From positions 102,696 to 166,695 of the forward strand of contig JBLWXT010000008.1 of the NCBI GenBank assembly GCA_048267305.1: a DNA stretch of 64,000 nt, written 5' to 3'. This DNA comes from Owenweeksia sp048267305. Lineage in GTDB: Bacteria; Bacteroidota; Bacteroidia; Flavobacteriales; Schleiferiaceae. Positions within the stretch are counted from its first letter, which is position 1; the number at the start of each line of letters is the position of its first letter. Of the stretch, positions 41,257 through 49,769 are shown one piece after another. A model generated the notes under the pieces. That model was not told the origin of the DNA, did not search any database, and was given only the letters and a program-made list of their open reading frames with translations. A program made the position numbers and the translations under genes.

Positions 41257-41505
41257 CTATAATAATTGTTTCAGAAAGCGTCTGCCTGCTGCAGTTTTAA
41301 AGTATTTCTCCCGATCTCTGGCGTCTTGAGCATTGTTGCAATATTCGGTATAGACAACGATCCATGGTTTTTTGCCTTTGGTGGATTTAGTTTTACCGGC
41401 ATTATGTTGCTTTAGACGATTTTCCATATTGGTGGTCATGCCCTTGTAAAGGGATCGGTCAACTTGGCTTTGCAAAACATATACGATATATGGCTTTTGC
41501 TCCAT
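41257..41505 (-). CDS. Minimal GIY-YIG nuclease family protein
   Basis: 82 residues from ATG at 41505. An in-frame read-through to 41634 is just the antisense of the tRNA-Leu gene and was rejected. The protein is a bare GIY-YIG domain (UPF0213/YhbQ-like): YIVYVLQSQVDRSLYKGMTTN is the GIY...YIG equivalent (Y-V-Y and Y-K-G), followed by RLKQHNAG with the catalytic arginine, WIVVYTEY, and EKYFKTAAGRRFLKQ. Such stand-alone domains are structurally nucleases; biological roles vary and some are mobile. It sits between two copies of the tRNA-Leu 3' end. Confidence 0.88.
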   Translation of the reverse strand: MEQKPYIVYVLQSQVDRSLYKGMTTNMENRLKQHNAGKTKSTKGKKPWIVVYTEYCNNAQDARDREKYFKTAAGRRFLKQLL

Positions 41506-41520
41506 GATGTCTAAAATAAA

Positions 41521-41550
41521 AAAACCCGAAGTATTTCTACTTCGGGTTTT
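41521..41550. terminator. tRNA-Leu terminator
   Basis: Perfect 13-bp hairpin AAAACCCGAAGTA / TACTTCGGGTTTT with TTTC loop, just downstream of tRNA-Leu on the minus strand. Confidence 0.8.
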
Positions 41551-41554
41551 TAAG

Positions 41555-41640
41555 TGCCCCGGGCGGGACTTGAACCCGCACGAACATTGCTGCTCACAGG
41601 ATTTTAAGTCCTGCGTGTCTACCAATTCCACCACCAGGGC
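41555..41640 (-). tRNA. tRNA-Leu (anticodon TAA)
   Basis: 86 nt cloverleaf with a long variable arm. Acceptor GCCCTGG/CCGGGGC (one T-G wobble), anticodon stem CAGGA/TCCTG around loop CTTAAAA, T-arm GCGGGTTCAAGTCCCGC. Discriminator A, CCA not encoded. Confidence 0.97.
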
Positions 41641-41707
41641 AATTTGGTTTAAGGTTTAAAATTAAAGGTTTAAAGTTAAAAGTAAACCTCTATTACAATT
41701 TTAAACT

Positions 41708-41733
41708 AAAAACCCCTCAGTTGAGGGGTTTTT
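41708..41733. terminator. Hairpin terminator between the tRNA genes
   Basis: AAAAACCCCTCA/TGAGGGGTTTTT, symmetric with T-tracts on both strands; likely ends the tRNA-Gly transcript on the minus strand. Confidence 0.7.
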
Positions 41734-41739
41734 CAATTG

Positions 41740-41812
<73 letters not shown>

Positions 41813-41862
41813 AATTGGGACGGCAAATGTAATAAGCGTGTTTTAAACCCGCAAGCAAAAAA

Positions 41863-44448
41863 TCAAGCTCCAATCTTTTTCTTTATGGAATTTAATTTCA
41901 TCAAGGCCTCAACTGGCGTTAAGGTGTTGATGTCCAGATTCTTTATTTCTTCCTTTAATTCTTCTAAAATTGGATCATCCAACTGAAAAAAGCTCAATTG
42001 CATCTTTTCTTTCCCTTTTCCGCTCTTTTTTCGGTCCGATTGACGGCTTTTTTCCAGCTCCTTTAGTACCGATTCCGCGCGGTTTACAACCAAACCAGGC
42101 ATACCTGCCATTTTAGCCACGTGTATTCCAAAGCTATGTTCACTTCCACCGGGCTTTAATTTGCGCATAAATATGATGGAGTTGTCCACCTCCTTTACAC
42201 TTACATTAAAATTCTTTATTCGCTCAAAACCTACTTCCATTTCGTTGAGCTCATGGTAGTGCGTTGCAAAAAGGGTTTTAGCTCTTGTAGGGTGCTCATG
42301 TAAAAACTCGGCTATAGACCAAGCTATGGAAATACCGTCATAAGTACTTGTTCCTCGACCGATTTCATCAAGCAATACCAGGCTGTTTTCTGAGAGGTTA
42401 TTTAATATAGATGCGGTTTCACTCATCTCTACCATGAAGGTGGATTCTCCCTGACTAATGTTGTCAGAGGCACCCACCCGTACAAAAATCTTGTCTATAA
42501 TACCTAAAGTAGCTGCTGTGGCAGGCACAAAGCAGCCCATTTGGGCTAATAGTGCAATAAGGGCCGTTTGCCGTAGTAATGCCGATTTACCCGACATGTT
42601 GGGCCCCGTAATCATTAATATTTGCTGTTCATCTCTATCCAGAAAAGTGTCGTTATTGATATATTCTTCACCTGCGGCCAATTGTTGTTCAATAACCGGG
42701 TGTCGGCCACCTTTGATATCCAAAACAAAGGATTCGTCAATTACAGGCCTTACATAGTTTCTGTGCTTTGCCAGAAGGGCAAATGACAAAAGGCAATCGA
42801 TGCGTGCCAACAGTTGTGCGTTTAGCTGAATTTGCGGGAGATAGGAAATAGTCTTCTCCAATAGATCTAAATACAGACTTTGCTCCAGTGCCAGGATTTT
42901 GTCTTCTGCTCCCAGAATTTTTTGCTCGTACTCTTTTAATTCGTCTGTTATATAGCGTTCAGCATTTACAAGCGTTTGCTTTCTTATCCACTCTTCAGGC
43001 ACTTTGGCCTTATATGTATTTCGTACTTCCAGGTAATATCCAAAAACATTATTAAAGGCGATCTTGAGACTCGATATACCTGTGGCCTTCGCTTCGCGCT
43101 GCTGAATGCCAATCAGGTAGTCCTTGCCTGATGTTAGTACCGTTCGTAAATCATCAAGCTCCTCTGATATTCCTTCGGCTATTACTCCACCCTTAGAAAG
43201 TTGAACGGATGGTTCTTCCTTTAGTGAATTCCCGATAAGGGGAATAAGCTTGGCACACTCATGAATCTGATCTCCGATAAGGGCCAGTGATTTCTCATGG
43301 GTACAAAGTTTTTTAATGGCGTTGGCAGACTCTAAACTGCGCTTAAGCTGCACGAGCTCCTTAGGGTTGATCTTTCGGGTGCTAAGTTTACTTACCAGCC
43401 TTTCAAGGTCGTGGATGTCGTTAAGGTGTTGCGAAACCTCATCGCTTAGCGGGGCATTTTTTATAAATGCCTCAACAACGTCTTGTCGCTCGGCAATGGG
43501 TTTTACTTTTTTGAGGGGCATGGCCAGCCAGCGCTTTAGCAGGCGACTACCCATCGGACTTTGGGTATGATCAATAACATCTAGCAGTGAAACGCCATCA
43601 GGTGAGTTGCTGTTAAAGATTTCGAGGTTGCGAATGGTAAAGCGGTCCATCCAAACAAACTCTTCGCGCTCTATGCGGCTGATATTGGTAATATGGTTCA
43701 GTTGATCGTGACGTGTTTCCTTGAGGTAATGAAATATAGCTCCGGCAGCAATAATGGCGCTGTCCATTTTTTCTATTCCAAAACCTTTCAGGGATTTGGT
43801 TTGAAAATGTCTGTTCAGATTTTCGTTGGCAAAATCCATTTTAAAAATCCACTCATCTAAGGGAAATGAATAATGACGATTGCCAAGGGATTCATAAAAT
43901 ATATCGGCTTTTGATTTCTGAAACAGAATTTCGCTGGGCTGTAAACTTTGAATGAGTTTTTCGATATACTCTAAGTTACCTTCAGCTACCAAAAGCTCTC
44001 CGGTACTTATGTCACAGAAGCTAATACCGATTTTTTCCTTATCAAAAAACACAGCACTCAAAAAATTATTAGAGCCCGACTTTAGCACCTGGTCACTGGT
44101 GGTGACACCAGGGGTTACCAGTTCGGTTACACCGCGTTTTACAATAGTCTTGGTGAGTTTTGGGTCTTCCAGCTGATTACAAATGGCTACGCGTTGCCCT
44201 GCTCTAACGAGCTTTGGTAAATAAGTGTCCAATGAATGATGGGGAAAGCCAGCCAGCTCCATGGATGCTGCCGCGCCATTAGACCGTTTTGTAAGCACTA
44301 TTCCAAGTATCTTGCTGGCCTTAATGGCATCGCTGCCAAAGGTTTCATAAAAATCGCCTACTCTAAAAAGGAGAAGTGCATCAGGATACTTGTTTTTGAT
44401 TTGATTGTATTGCCTCATTAAAGGCGTATCTGCACTTTTGCCAGCCAA
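41863..44448 (-). CDS. mutS: DNA mismatch repair protein MutS
   Basis: 861 residues, usual length for MutS. N-terminal mismatch-recognition domain with FRVGDFYETFGSDA (Phe-x-Glu finger FYE), connector and lever domains, clamp, and C-terminal ATPase: GPNMSGKSALL is Walker A (near residue 614), DNISQGESTFMVEM is the signature loop, LLDEIGRGTSTYDG is Walker B, and ATHYHEL is the H-loop. It begins methyl-independent repair by binding mispairs and recruiting MutL. Situated 50 nt downstream of tRNA-Gly on the opposite side and divergent from the SpoU methyltransferase. Confidence 0.98.
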   Translation of the reverse strand: MAGKSADTPLMRQYNQIKNKYPDALLLFRVGDFYETFGSDAIKASKILGIVLTKRSNGAAASMELAGFPHHSLDTYLPKLVRAGQRVAICNQLEDPKLTKTIVKRGVTELVTPGVTTSDQVLKSGSNNFLSAVFFDKEKIGISFCDISTGELLVAEGNLEYIEKLIQSLQPSEILFQKSKADIFYESLGNRHYSFPLDEWIFKMDFANENLNRHFQTKSLKGFGIEKMDSAIIAAGAIFHYLKETRHDQLNHITNISRIEREEFVWMDRFTIRNLEIFNSNSPDGVSLLDVIDHTQSPMGSRLLKRWLAMPLKKVKPIAERQDVVEAFIKNAPLSDEVSQHLNDIHDLERLVSKLSTRKINPKELVQLKRSLESANAIKKLCTHEKSLALIGDQIHECAKLIPLIGNSLKEEPSVQLSKGGVIAEGISEELDDLRTVLTSGKDYLIGIQQREAKATGISSLKIAFNNVFGYYLEVRNTYKAKVPEEWIRKQTLVNAERYITDELKEYEQKILGAEDKILALEQSLYLDLLEKTISYLPQIQLNAQLLARIDCLLSFALLAKHRNYVRPVIDESFVLDIKGGRHPVIEQQLAAGEEYINNDTFLDRDEQQILMITGPNMSGKSALLRQTALIALLAQMGCFVPATAATLGIIDKIFVRVGASDNISQGESTFMVEMSETASILNNLSENSLVLLDEIGRGTSTYDGISIAWSIAEFLHEHPTRAKTLFATHYHELNEMEVGFERIKNFNVSVKEVDNSIIFMRKLKPGGSEHSFGIHVAKMAGMPGLVVNRAESVLKELEKSRQSDRKKSGKGKEKMQLSFFQLDDPILEELKEEIKNLDINTLTPVEALMKLNSIKKKIGA

Positions 44449-44490
44449 AATTTATAGTTTTAGATAAGTGCGCTAAGATAAAGATAGACC

Positions 44491-45018
44491 ATGAGAAAGT
44501 TGCGAATGAGTGAGCTGAATAGGCTCTCTACCGAAGAGTTTAAGGAAGCAGAGAAAAATCCCATTGTAATTGTGCTGGATAATGTAAGGAGTGTGCTTAA
44601 TGTAGGTTCTGTATTCCGAACATCGGATGCCTTTAGAGTTCAGGAGGTTCACCTATGTGGTGTTACTGCAACACCTCCCGCTAAGGAAATGAATAAGACG
44701 GCACTGGGAGCTACTGAATCTGTGGATTGGCAATATTTTGAAAGTACCCTTATTTCTCTGGAAAAACTTAAGTCAGAAGGTTACACTCTTTTAGCTCTTG
44801 AACAGACGGAAGGTTCTGTTCCTCTTCAAAGTTTTGATTTTTCTAATAAAAAGGTGGCACTGATATTTGGTAATGAAGTTAAGGGTGTAGCTTCTGAAGC
44901 TTTGGCTCTATGCGATGCTTCTCTTGAAATTCCACAGTTTGGCACCAAGCATTCGCTAAATATATCTGTAAGTGCAGGCATTGCTATTTGGCAGGCTGCT
45001 CAGGGATATTTGAAGTAA
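44491..45018 (+). CDS. SpoU/TrmH-family RNA methyltransferase
   Basis: 175 residues: a lone SPOUT methyltransferase domain. LDNVRSVLNVGSVFRTSDAF (motif 1, with the conserved Asn and Arg), LIFGNEVKGV (motif 2) and QFGTKHSLNISVSAGI (motif 3) form the AdoMet knot. It lacks an N-terminal RNA-binding domain, so it resembles TrmL/TrmH-like 2'-O-methyltransferases of tRNA. The exact target is unknown. It starts 42 nt from mutS in the opposite direction. Confidence 0.92.
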   Translation: MRKLRMSELNRLSTEEFKEAEKNPIVIVLDNVRSVLNVGSVFRTSDAFRVQEVHLCGVTATPPAKEMNKTALGATESVDWQYFESTLISLEKLKSEGYTLLALEQTEGSVPLQSFDFSNKKVALIFGNEVKGVASEALALCDASLEIPQFGTKHSLNISVSAGIAIWQAAQGYLK

Positions 45019-45183
45019 TCATTACAATAGAGCTTTGGTTTTTAGAGGGGCGGATGTAGTCATTTAGGCTTCAATCTAAATGTATGCTATGGGTGAAAAG
45101 GTGAAAAACAGCTTTTAGCGAGTGAGGCTGCGCTATTTCGTTTTCTGTAGTATGTGAGCAATAAAGACAAGAGGTTTAATAAT

Positions 45184-45217
45184 AAAAAAAGGTCTCGAAT
45201 TTCTTCGAGACCTTTTT
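45184..45217. terminator. Bidirectional terminator
   Basis: AAAAAGGTCTCGAA / TTCGAGACCTTTTT with TTTC loop, between convergent genes. Confidence 0.85.
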
Positions 45218-45240
45218 AAAAGTTACCTATATGTTTTTTT

Positions 45241-46662
45241 CTATTTTACAGTGATATCTGCTCTGCGGTTAATGTCATGACGACCACTAGCCAATGGTTG
45301 AGCCTCGCCCTGAGACGTAGCTTCCATTCTGCCAGCATCAATTCCAAATACCTGAGTAAGTTGTTTTTTAACAGCTTCTGCTCTTCTCATACCAAGGTTT
45401 TTGTTGTACTCTTCGCTACCGCGAGAATCAGCATAACCAGTGATTACGATTTTAGCATTTGGATTAGCTTTCAACATGCGGGCAACAACGGCAAGACGCT
45501 CGTAGTTAGCAGCAGACATTGAAGCGCTATTGTATGCGAAGTAAACAGAAGGAACAAATCCACCACCACTGTTGGTTGGGATAGCTTTTCCTCTAAAGTT
45601 TACCAAAGTACCTTTTGGAGTGTTGCTTTCGTCATCCATGTAGTCTGGAACACCATCGCCATCGCTATCTACAGCGCGACCTTTGGTATCTACAGCAGCA
45701 CCTTTGGCAGTAAACGGATCTTCATCCATATTATCAGGAATTCCGTCACCGTCAGCATCAAGAGCTCTACCAGCACCGTCAACAGCTACACCTTCAGGAG
45801 TGCTATTGTCTTTATCGTGGAAGTTACTTACACCATCCTTATCATCATCAGTAGTAAGCCAGTCAAAGTTGTTTTTCACTTCTTCAACATCAGCATAAAT
45901 ATCATCAAGTGGGTTTGAGTAAACTACAGACTTTTTGTCTTTGTCACCGAAGTTATAAGTTACACCAAGGTAAATTTGAACATATTGATCGTTGGTTGTA
46001 CCAGCGATACTGCCATCTACCCAGTCAGCATTGGTGAACAAGTAGCGGGCTCCAAGATCGAAATCAAAGGCATTGCTCAATTGACGTTTGTACTCTAAAG
46101 TAACAGGGAAGTAAGTTTGAATAGCTGGTGGCTCACTTGGGTTACCAAATTTGTCAACTTTTCCAACCTCAATTGTTCTTAAGGTACTACCATCAGACTT
46201 AATAACTGTAGCTTCTGAAGTAATCATTGAAAGGCCAGCTCCGATACCCAATAAAAGGGAATTTTTTCTTTCACCGGTTTTTCCCTTAAGCACCATATTG
46301 CTCAAGTTGAACATTACGTCAAATGAACCATTCATCATAGTTCCATCGTAATATCTCATTAAGCGGGAGTTGGTACCATTTATTTGATAAAAGCCAGCGC
46401 CAAGGCGAGTACCCACGGTTGGAGTCCAGAATTTGGTAAGAGCTAATCCGCCACCAAGGGCAAGACCTCCACCTTCAAGACCTTCGGCCTTGTCAGATTC
46501 CAGCGATTGTAGATCACCAAGGCTAAAAGTATTGGCAATGTTTAAGCTTAATGACCAGCTTCTGTAATTTGAAGGATGCGCCTGCGTTAGCTTCTCGGTA
46601 TCTTGTGCGCTTGCACTAGTAACCCCAAGGGCTAAAGCAAAAAGTAAAGAGTATTTTTTCAT
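45241..46662 (-). CDS. OmpA-family outer-membrane protein with thrombospondin type-3 repeats
   Basis: 473 residues from ATG at 46662 (an upstream in-frame start adds 11 residues ahead of the signal peptide). Signal peptide 1-19, a ~230-residue eight-strand-type barrel, three TSP3-like calcium-binding repeats (DDDKDGVSNFHDKD, DADGDGIPDNMDED, DSDGDGVPDYMDDE), then an OmpA_C domain (YADSRGSEEYNKNLGMRRAE) binding peptidoglycan. It anchors the outer membrane to the wall. A -7 box and a 9-bp dyad lie upstream. Confidence 0.93.
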   Translation of the reverse strand: MKKYSLLFALALGVTSASAQDTEKLTQAHPSNYRSWSLSLNIANTFSLGDLQSLESDKAEGLEGGGLALGGGLALTKFWTPTVGTRLGAGFYQINGTNSRLMRYYDGTMMNGSFDVMFNLSNMVLKGKTGERKNSLLLGIGAGLSMITSEATVIKSDGSTLRTIEVGKVDKFGNPSEPPAIQTYFPVTLEYKRQLSNAFDFDLGARYLFTNADWVDGSIAGTTNDQYVQIYLGVTYNFGDKDKKSVVYSNPLDDIYADVEEVKNNFDWLTTDDDKDGVSNFHDKDNSTPEGVAVDGAGRALDADGDGIPDNMDEDPFTAKGAAVDTKGRAVDSDGDGVPDYMDDESNTPKGTLVNFRGKAIPTNSGGGFVPSVYFAYNSASMSAANYERLAVVARMLKANPNAKIVITGYADSRGSEEYNKNLGMRRAEAVKKQLTQVFGIDAGRMEATSQGEAQPLASGRHDINRRADITVK

Positions 46663-46705
46663 AAAAGTGAAATTTAGGTAACTATTTAGGTCCATAAATT
46701 ATTGG

Positions 46706-46767
46706 TTCGTAGTCGGAGTCCTATTTTCTACGCCTCGGCAAAAATATAAATAAGTGTAGACTACGAA
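46706..46767. promoter_or_regulatory. Promoter of the OmpA gene with flanking dyad
   Basis: TATTTTTG on the minus strand at 46739-46746 (TAnnTTTG type). Perfect 9-bp inverted repeats TTCGTAGTC (46706-46714) and GACTACGAA (46759-46767) flank it symmetrically. Confidence 0.5.
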
Positions 46768-46803
46768 ACGTTTTTATTTACAATTTATCTATTTAATTGT
46801 TCA

Positions 46804-47427
46804 TTAGATGAAATTAAGGCCGGGGCTAAAATTTTGAAACATAATATCTTGAAGGCGCTGAAAATCTTTATCTGAATGCACAAAGTCATAATTATCAGCA
46901 TCTATCACTACTACAGGAATGGTGTTGTTTTGTTTGAAAAACTCTGTGTAATGGCTCTGAATGTTCTTTAAATACTCGGGTTTTATATTTTGCTCGTAGG
47001 GTCTGTTTCTCTTTTTAATATGCTGTAAAAGTGTCTTAATTGGGCGGTTGAAGTAAACAACAAGGTCAGGTTGTTTCAAACTTCGGGCAATTATTTCGAA
47101 AAGATTTTTATACAAAATAAGCTCCTGATCTTTCAGGTTGTTTTGAGCAAAAACCAGGCTTTTGTAGATGGAATAGTCTGCAATTGTGATAGTTTGGAAG
47201 AGATCATCGGCAACATATTGCTGTAATTGATGATAGCGATCTGCTAAAAAAGCCATCTCCAGGGAAAATGCGTAGCGTGAAGGATTTTGATAAAATAATG
47301 GGAGAAACGCATTTTCCTTAAATTCCTCTAAAATCAATCGCGCATCAAGTGTTTTTGCCAATTTGCTTGACAGGGTTGTTTTTCCTGAGCCAATGTTTCC
47401 CTCAAAAGCGATATATCCAGGGCTCAT
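46804..47427 (-). CDS. Deoxynucleoside kinase family protein (first of two)
   Basis: 207 residues of the dNK/thymidine-kinase-2-like fold. P-loop GNIGSGKTT at residues 10-18, EEFKEN region, and AFSLEMAFLADRYHQL for the lid helix. The substrate-binding motif DRS is here DYS (IADYSIYKS), a difference from the second copy at 54689. LID arginines in HIKKRNRPYEQNI. Phosphorylates deoxynucleosides for salvage. It overlaps folK by 4 nt, so folK is upstream in the same operon. Confidence 0.88.
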   Translation of the reverse strand: MSPGYIAFEGNIGSGKTTLSSKLAKTLDARLILEEFKENAFLPLFYQNPSRYAFSLEMAFLADRYHQLQQYVADDLFQTITIADYSIYKSLVFAQNNLKDQELILYKNLFEIIARSLKQPDLVVYFNRPIKTLLQHIKKRNRPYEQNIKPEYLKNIQSHYTEFFKQNNTIPVVVIDADNYDFVHSDKDFQRLQDIMFQNFSPGLNFI

Positions 47428-47981
47428 AACTCGGCTACTTTTAGTTGGTCTGATGATGCTTTTAGTATATTTCCTATGGAATTATCCAAAACAGGATGTA
47501 TAAATTCCGGAGCCAATTCTGCCATAGGAATCAACGTGAAGTTGCGCAGATGCATACGTGGATGAGGCACAATAAGATGTTCGGAATCTATGACTAAATC
47601 TCCCCAAAGTAGGATGTCAATGTCTAGCGAGCGCGATTCATAATTATTATTTATTTGTGTTTTGGAGGTGCGTCCAAGTTTTTGCTCGATGCCTTTTAAC
47701 TTTTCCAGCAAGGCCATGGGCCCCAAATCGGTAGTGATTAAAAGGGCCTGGTTGATGAAATTATCAGCATCATCCATACCCCAGGCCTCAGTGGAATATA
47801 GCTTGGAAGTCTTTACCACCCGGCCGAAGTCGCTAATAAGGTTTAGGGCCTTTGCAAATGTTTCTGTAACATTCCCAATGTTGCCGCCAAGAAGCAGAAA
47901 TACTTGATCTTTATCTTTCAAATGGGGGGAGAGTTGGTATTGTTTAATAATATTGCCAAACGAAGGCCCAAAACTAATCAT
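47424..47981 (-). CDS. folK: HPPK: 2-amino-4-hydroxy-6-hydroxymethyldihydropteridine pyrophosphokinase
   Basis: 185 residues with the ATG at 47981. LLLGGNIGN (start of the fold), SKLYSTEAWGMDD, LKGIEQKLGR, ESRSLDIDILLWGD with the catalytic Asp pair, and HPRMHLRNFTLIPM are HPPK signatures. Transfers pyrophosphate from ATP to the pterin in folate synthesis. The first ~20 residues are unlike other HPPKs, and a TTG at 47921 (before KDKDQ) would give the usual N-terminus; the start is therefore uncertain. Divergent from sppA and coupled to the kinase gene downstream. Confidence 0.93.
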   Translation of the reverse strand: MISFGPSFGNIIKQYQLSPHLKDKDQVFLLLGGNIGNVTETFAKALNLISDFGRVVKTSKLYSTEAWGMDDADNFINQALLITTDLGPMALLEKLKGIEQKLGRTSKTQINNNYESRSLDIDILLWGDLVIDSEHLIVPHPRMHLRNFTLIPMAELAPEFIHPVLDNSIGNILKASSDQLKVAEL

Positions 47982-47993
47982 ACGACATCTTTT

Positions 47994-49769
47994 ATGAAGA
48001 CTTTTTTAAAAATGCTCCTGGCCACTATTCTCGGTGGACTCCTTTTACTGTTTATTGGATTTATTATTATATCGGTGGTAATAGGCTCTTTTGCGGCCAT
48101 GGCCGATACAGAAGTGGTGGTTCATGAAAAAACCATACTGCGCATTGATATGGATAATGTAATTAAGGAACGTTCTGATGACAATCCCTTTGCCGGATTG
48201 GATTTGATGACAGGGAGGCCGGAGCAGGCACTCGGACTGAATCAGGTGCTTGCAGCCTTAAAAACAGCCGCTCAGGATGACAAGATTATTGGTGTTTATT
48301 TAAAAGGTGGTATACCGGTAACGGGGCATGGAACCTTATCGGAAATCAGAAATGCCCTTTTGGAGTTCAGAAAAAGCGAAAAATTTGTTTATAGCTATTC
48401 GGAGATAATGACTCAAAAAGGCTATTACCTCGCTTCAGTGTCAGATTCCATTATGATGAATCCCGGAGGATTCTTTGAATGGCGCGGATTAAGTGCTTCT
48501 GTATCCTACTATAAGGATGCTATGGATAAATTAGGCCTTGAGCCTGTAGTGCTGCGCGCTACCGGCAATAAGTACAAAAGTGCTGTTGAGCCTTTTTTGG
48601 GGCAGGAAATGAGCGATGAAAACCGCTTTCAACTAAACGCCTTGCTTGGCGGGATTTGGGGAGATTACCTCAATTCTGTTAGCCAATCCCGGGGTGTTGA
48701 GGTTTCAAAACTTAACATGATTGCGGATAGTATGTCTGTAACCAGCGCGCAGGCAGCGGTAGCCGTAAAACTTATTGATAAGGAAGCCTATGAGGATCAG
48801 TTGCTCACTTCATTTATGAAGAAAACCGGAGTTGGCAAGTTTGATGATATACCATTTGTTAGTGTTGCTCAATATGCCAAAAACGCAAAATTGGGAGGTG
48901 GTAGCTATACAGGAGATAAGATAGCAGTGATTATTGCTCAGGGAGATATTGTAAGCGGCAACGCAGGTGAATACAGTATTGGTTCTGACAGGATAGCAAG
49001 TGCCATAAGAAAGGCACGGGAAAATGATAAAATTAAGGCTATCGTGCTGAGAGTGAATAGTCCCGGGGGAAGTGCACTCGCCTCAGAGGTTATTTGGCGC
49101 GAAATGGCGCTTGCGCGCGAAGCCAAGCCGGTGGTTGTTTCAATGGGGGATCTGGCAGCCAGTGGAGGATATTATATATCCTGCTTTGCCGATACTATTG
49201 TAGCTCAACCAACCACCATTACCGGTAGTATTGGTGCCTTTGGGCTTTTCTTTACAGGAGAAGAACTTATGCACGATAAGTTGGGAATTAATATCGAAAG
49301 TGTAAAAACCAACAGGCATTCAGATTTAGGAACCTTTGACCGTTCTCTAACCGACAGCGAAAAACGTCTACTTGTAAATCAGGTAGATCAGATATATGGT
49401 ACTTTTAAGAAGAGAGTGGCAGATGGAAGATCCTTTGAACTTAGCTATGTTGATAGTATTGGTGGTGGTCATGTTTATACCGGTCGTGATGCCTTAAAAC
49501 TAGGGCTGGTTGATGTGTTGGGCGGATTGGAGACTGCTATAGATATCGCAAAGAACATGGCTGATATTGGTGGCGAATACCGTGTGGTGGAATATCCTGA
49601 ACTGGAGGATCCTTTAGTGAGGTTTATGAAACAACTCAGTGGCGACTTTGAAACCCGCGCCATAAGAAATAACCTGGGAGAATATGCCCGTTATTTTGAT
49701 ATCCTAACCAAAGCCAAAACCATGCAAGGCTACCAAACGCGTATGGATTACGAGATTGTGATTGATTAA
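47994..49769 (+). CDS. sppA: Signal peptide peptidase SppA, 67-kDa type
   Basis: 591 residues from ATG at 47994 (the open frame extends upstream but overlaps folK). N-terminal anchor helix about 8-30, then tandem S49 domains. The N-terminal half has the catalytic Lys in ATGNKYKSAVEPF, and the C-terminal half the nucleophile Ser in GDLAASGGYYIS, typical of the long SppA. Also MNPGGFFEWRGLS and TGSIGAFGLFFT. Degrades remnant signal peptides in the inner membrane. Overlaps the transporter start by 8 nt, so the two are co-transcribed. Confidence 0.95.
   Translation: MKTFLKMLLATILGGLLLLFIGFIIISVVIGSFAAMADTEVVVHEKTILRIDMDNVIKERSDDNPFAGLDLMTGRPEQALGLNQVLAALKTAAQDDKIIGVYLKGGIPVTGHGTLSEIRNALLEFRKSEKFVYSYSEIMTQKGYYLASVSDSIMMNPGGFFEWRGLSASVSYYKDAMDKLGLEPVVLRATGNKYKSAVEPFLGQEMSDENRFQLNALLGGIWGDYLNSVSQSRGVEVSKLNMIADSMSVTSAQAAVAVKLIDKEAYEDQLLTSFMKKTGVGKFDDIPFVSVAQYAKNAKLGGGSYTGDKIAVIIAQGDIVSGNAGEYSIGSDRIASAIRKARENDKIKAIVLRVNSPGGSALASEVIWREMALAREAKPVVVSMGDLAASGGYYISCFADTIVAQPTTITGSIGAFGLFFTGEELMHDKLGINIESVKTNRHSDLGTFDRSLTDSEKRLLVNQVDQIYGTFKKRVADGRSFELSYVDSIGGGHVYTGRDALKLGLVDVLGGLETAIDIAKNMADIGGEYRVVEYPELEDPLVRFMKQLSGDFETRAIRNNLGEYARYFDILTKAKTMQGYQTRMDYEIVID

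Noticed and set aside
41506..41634. N-terminal extension of the GIY-YIG frame reading through the tRNA-Leu gene
   Set aside because: The added residues are only the tRNA read as protein; the domain starts at the ATG at 41505.
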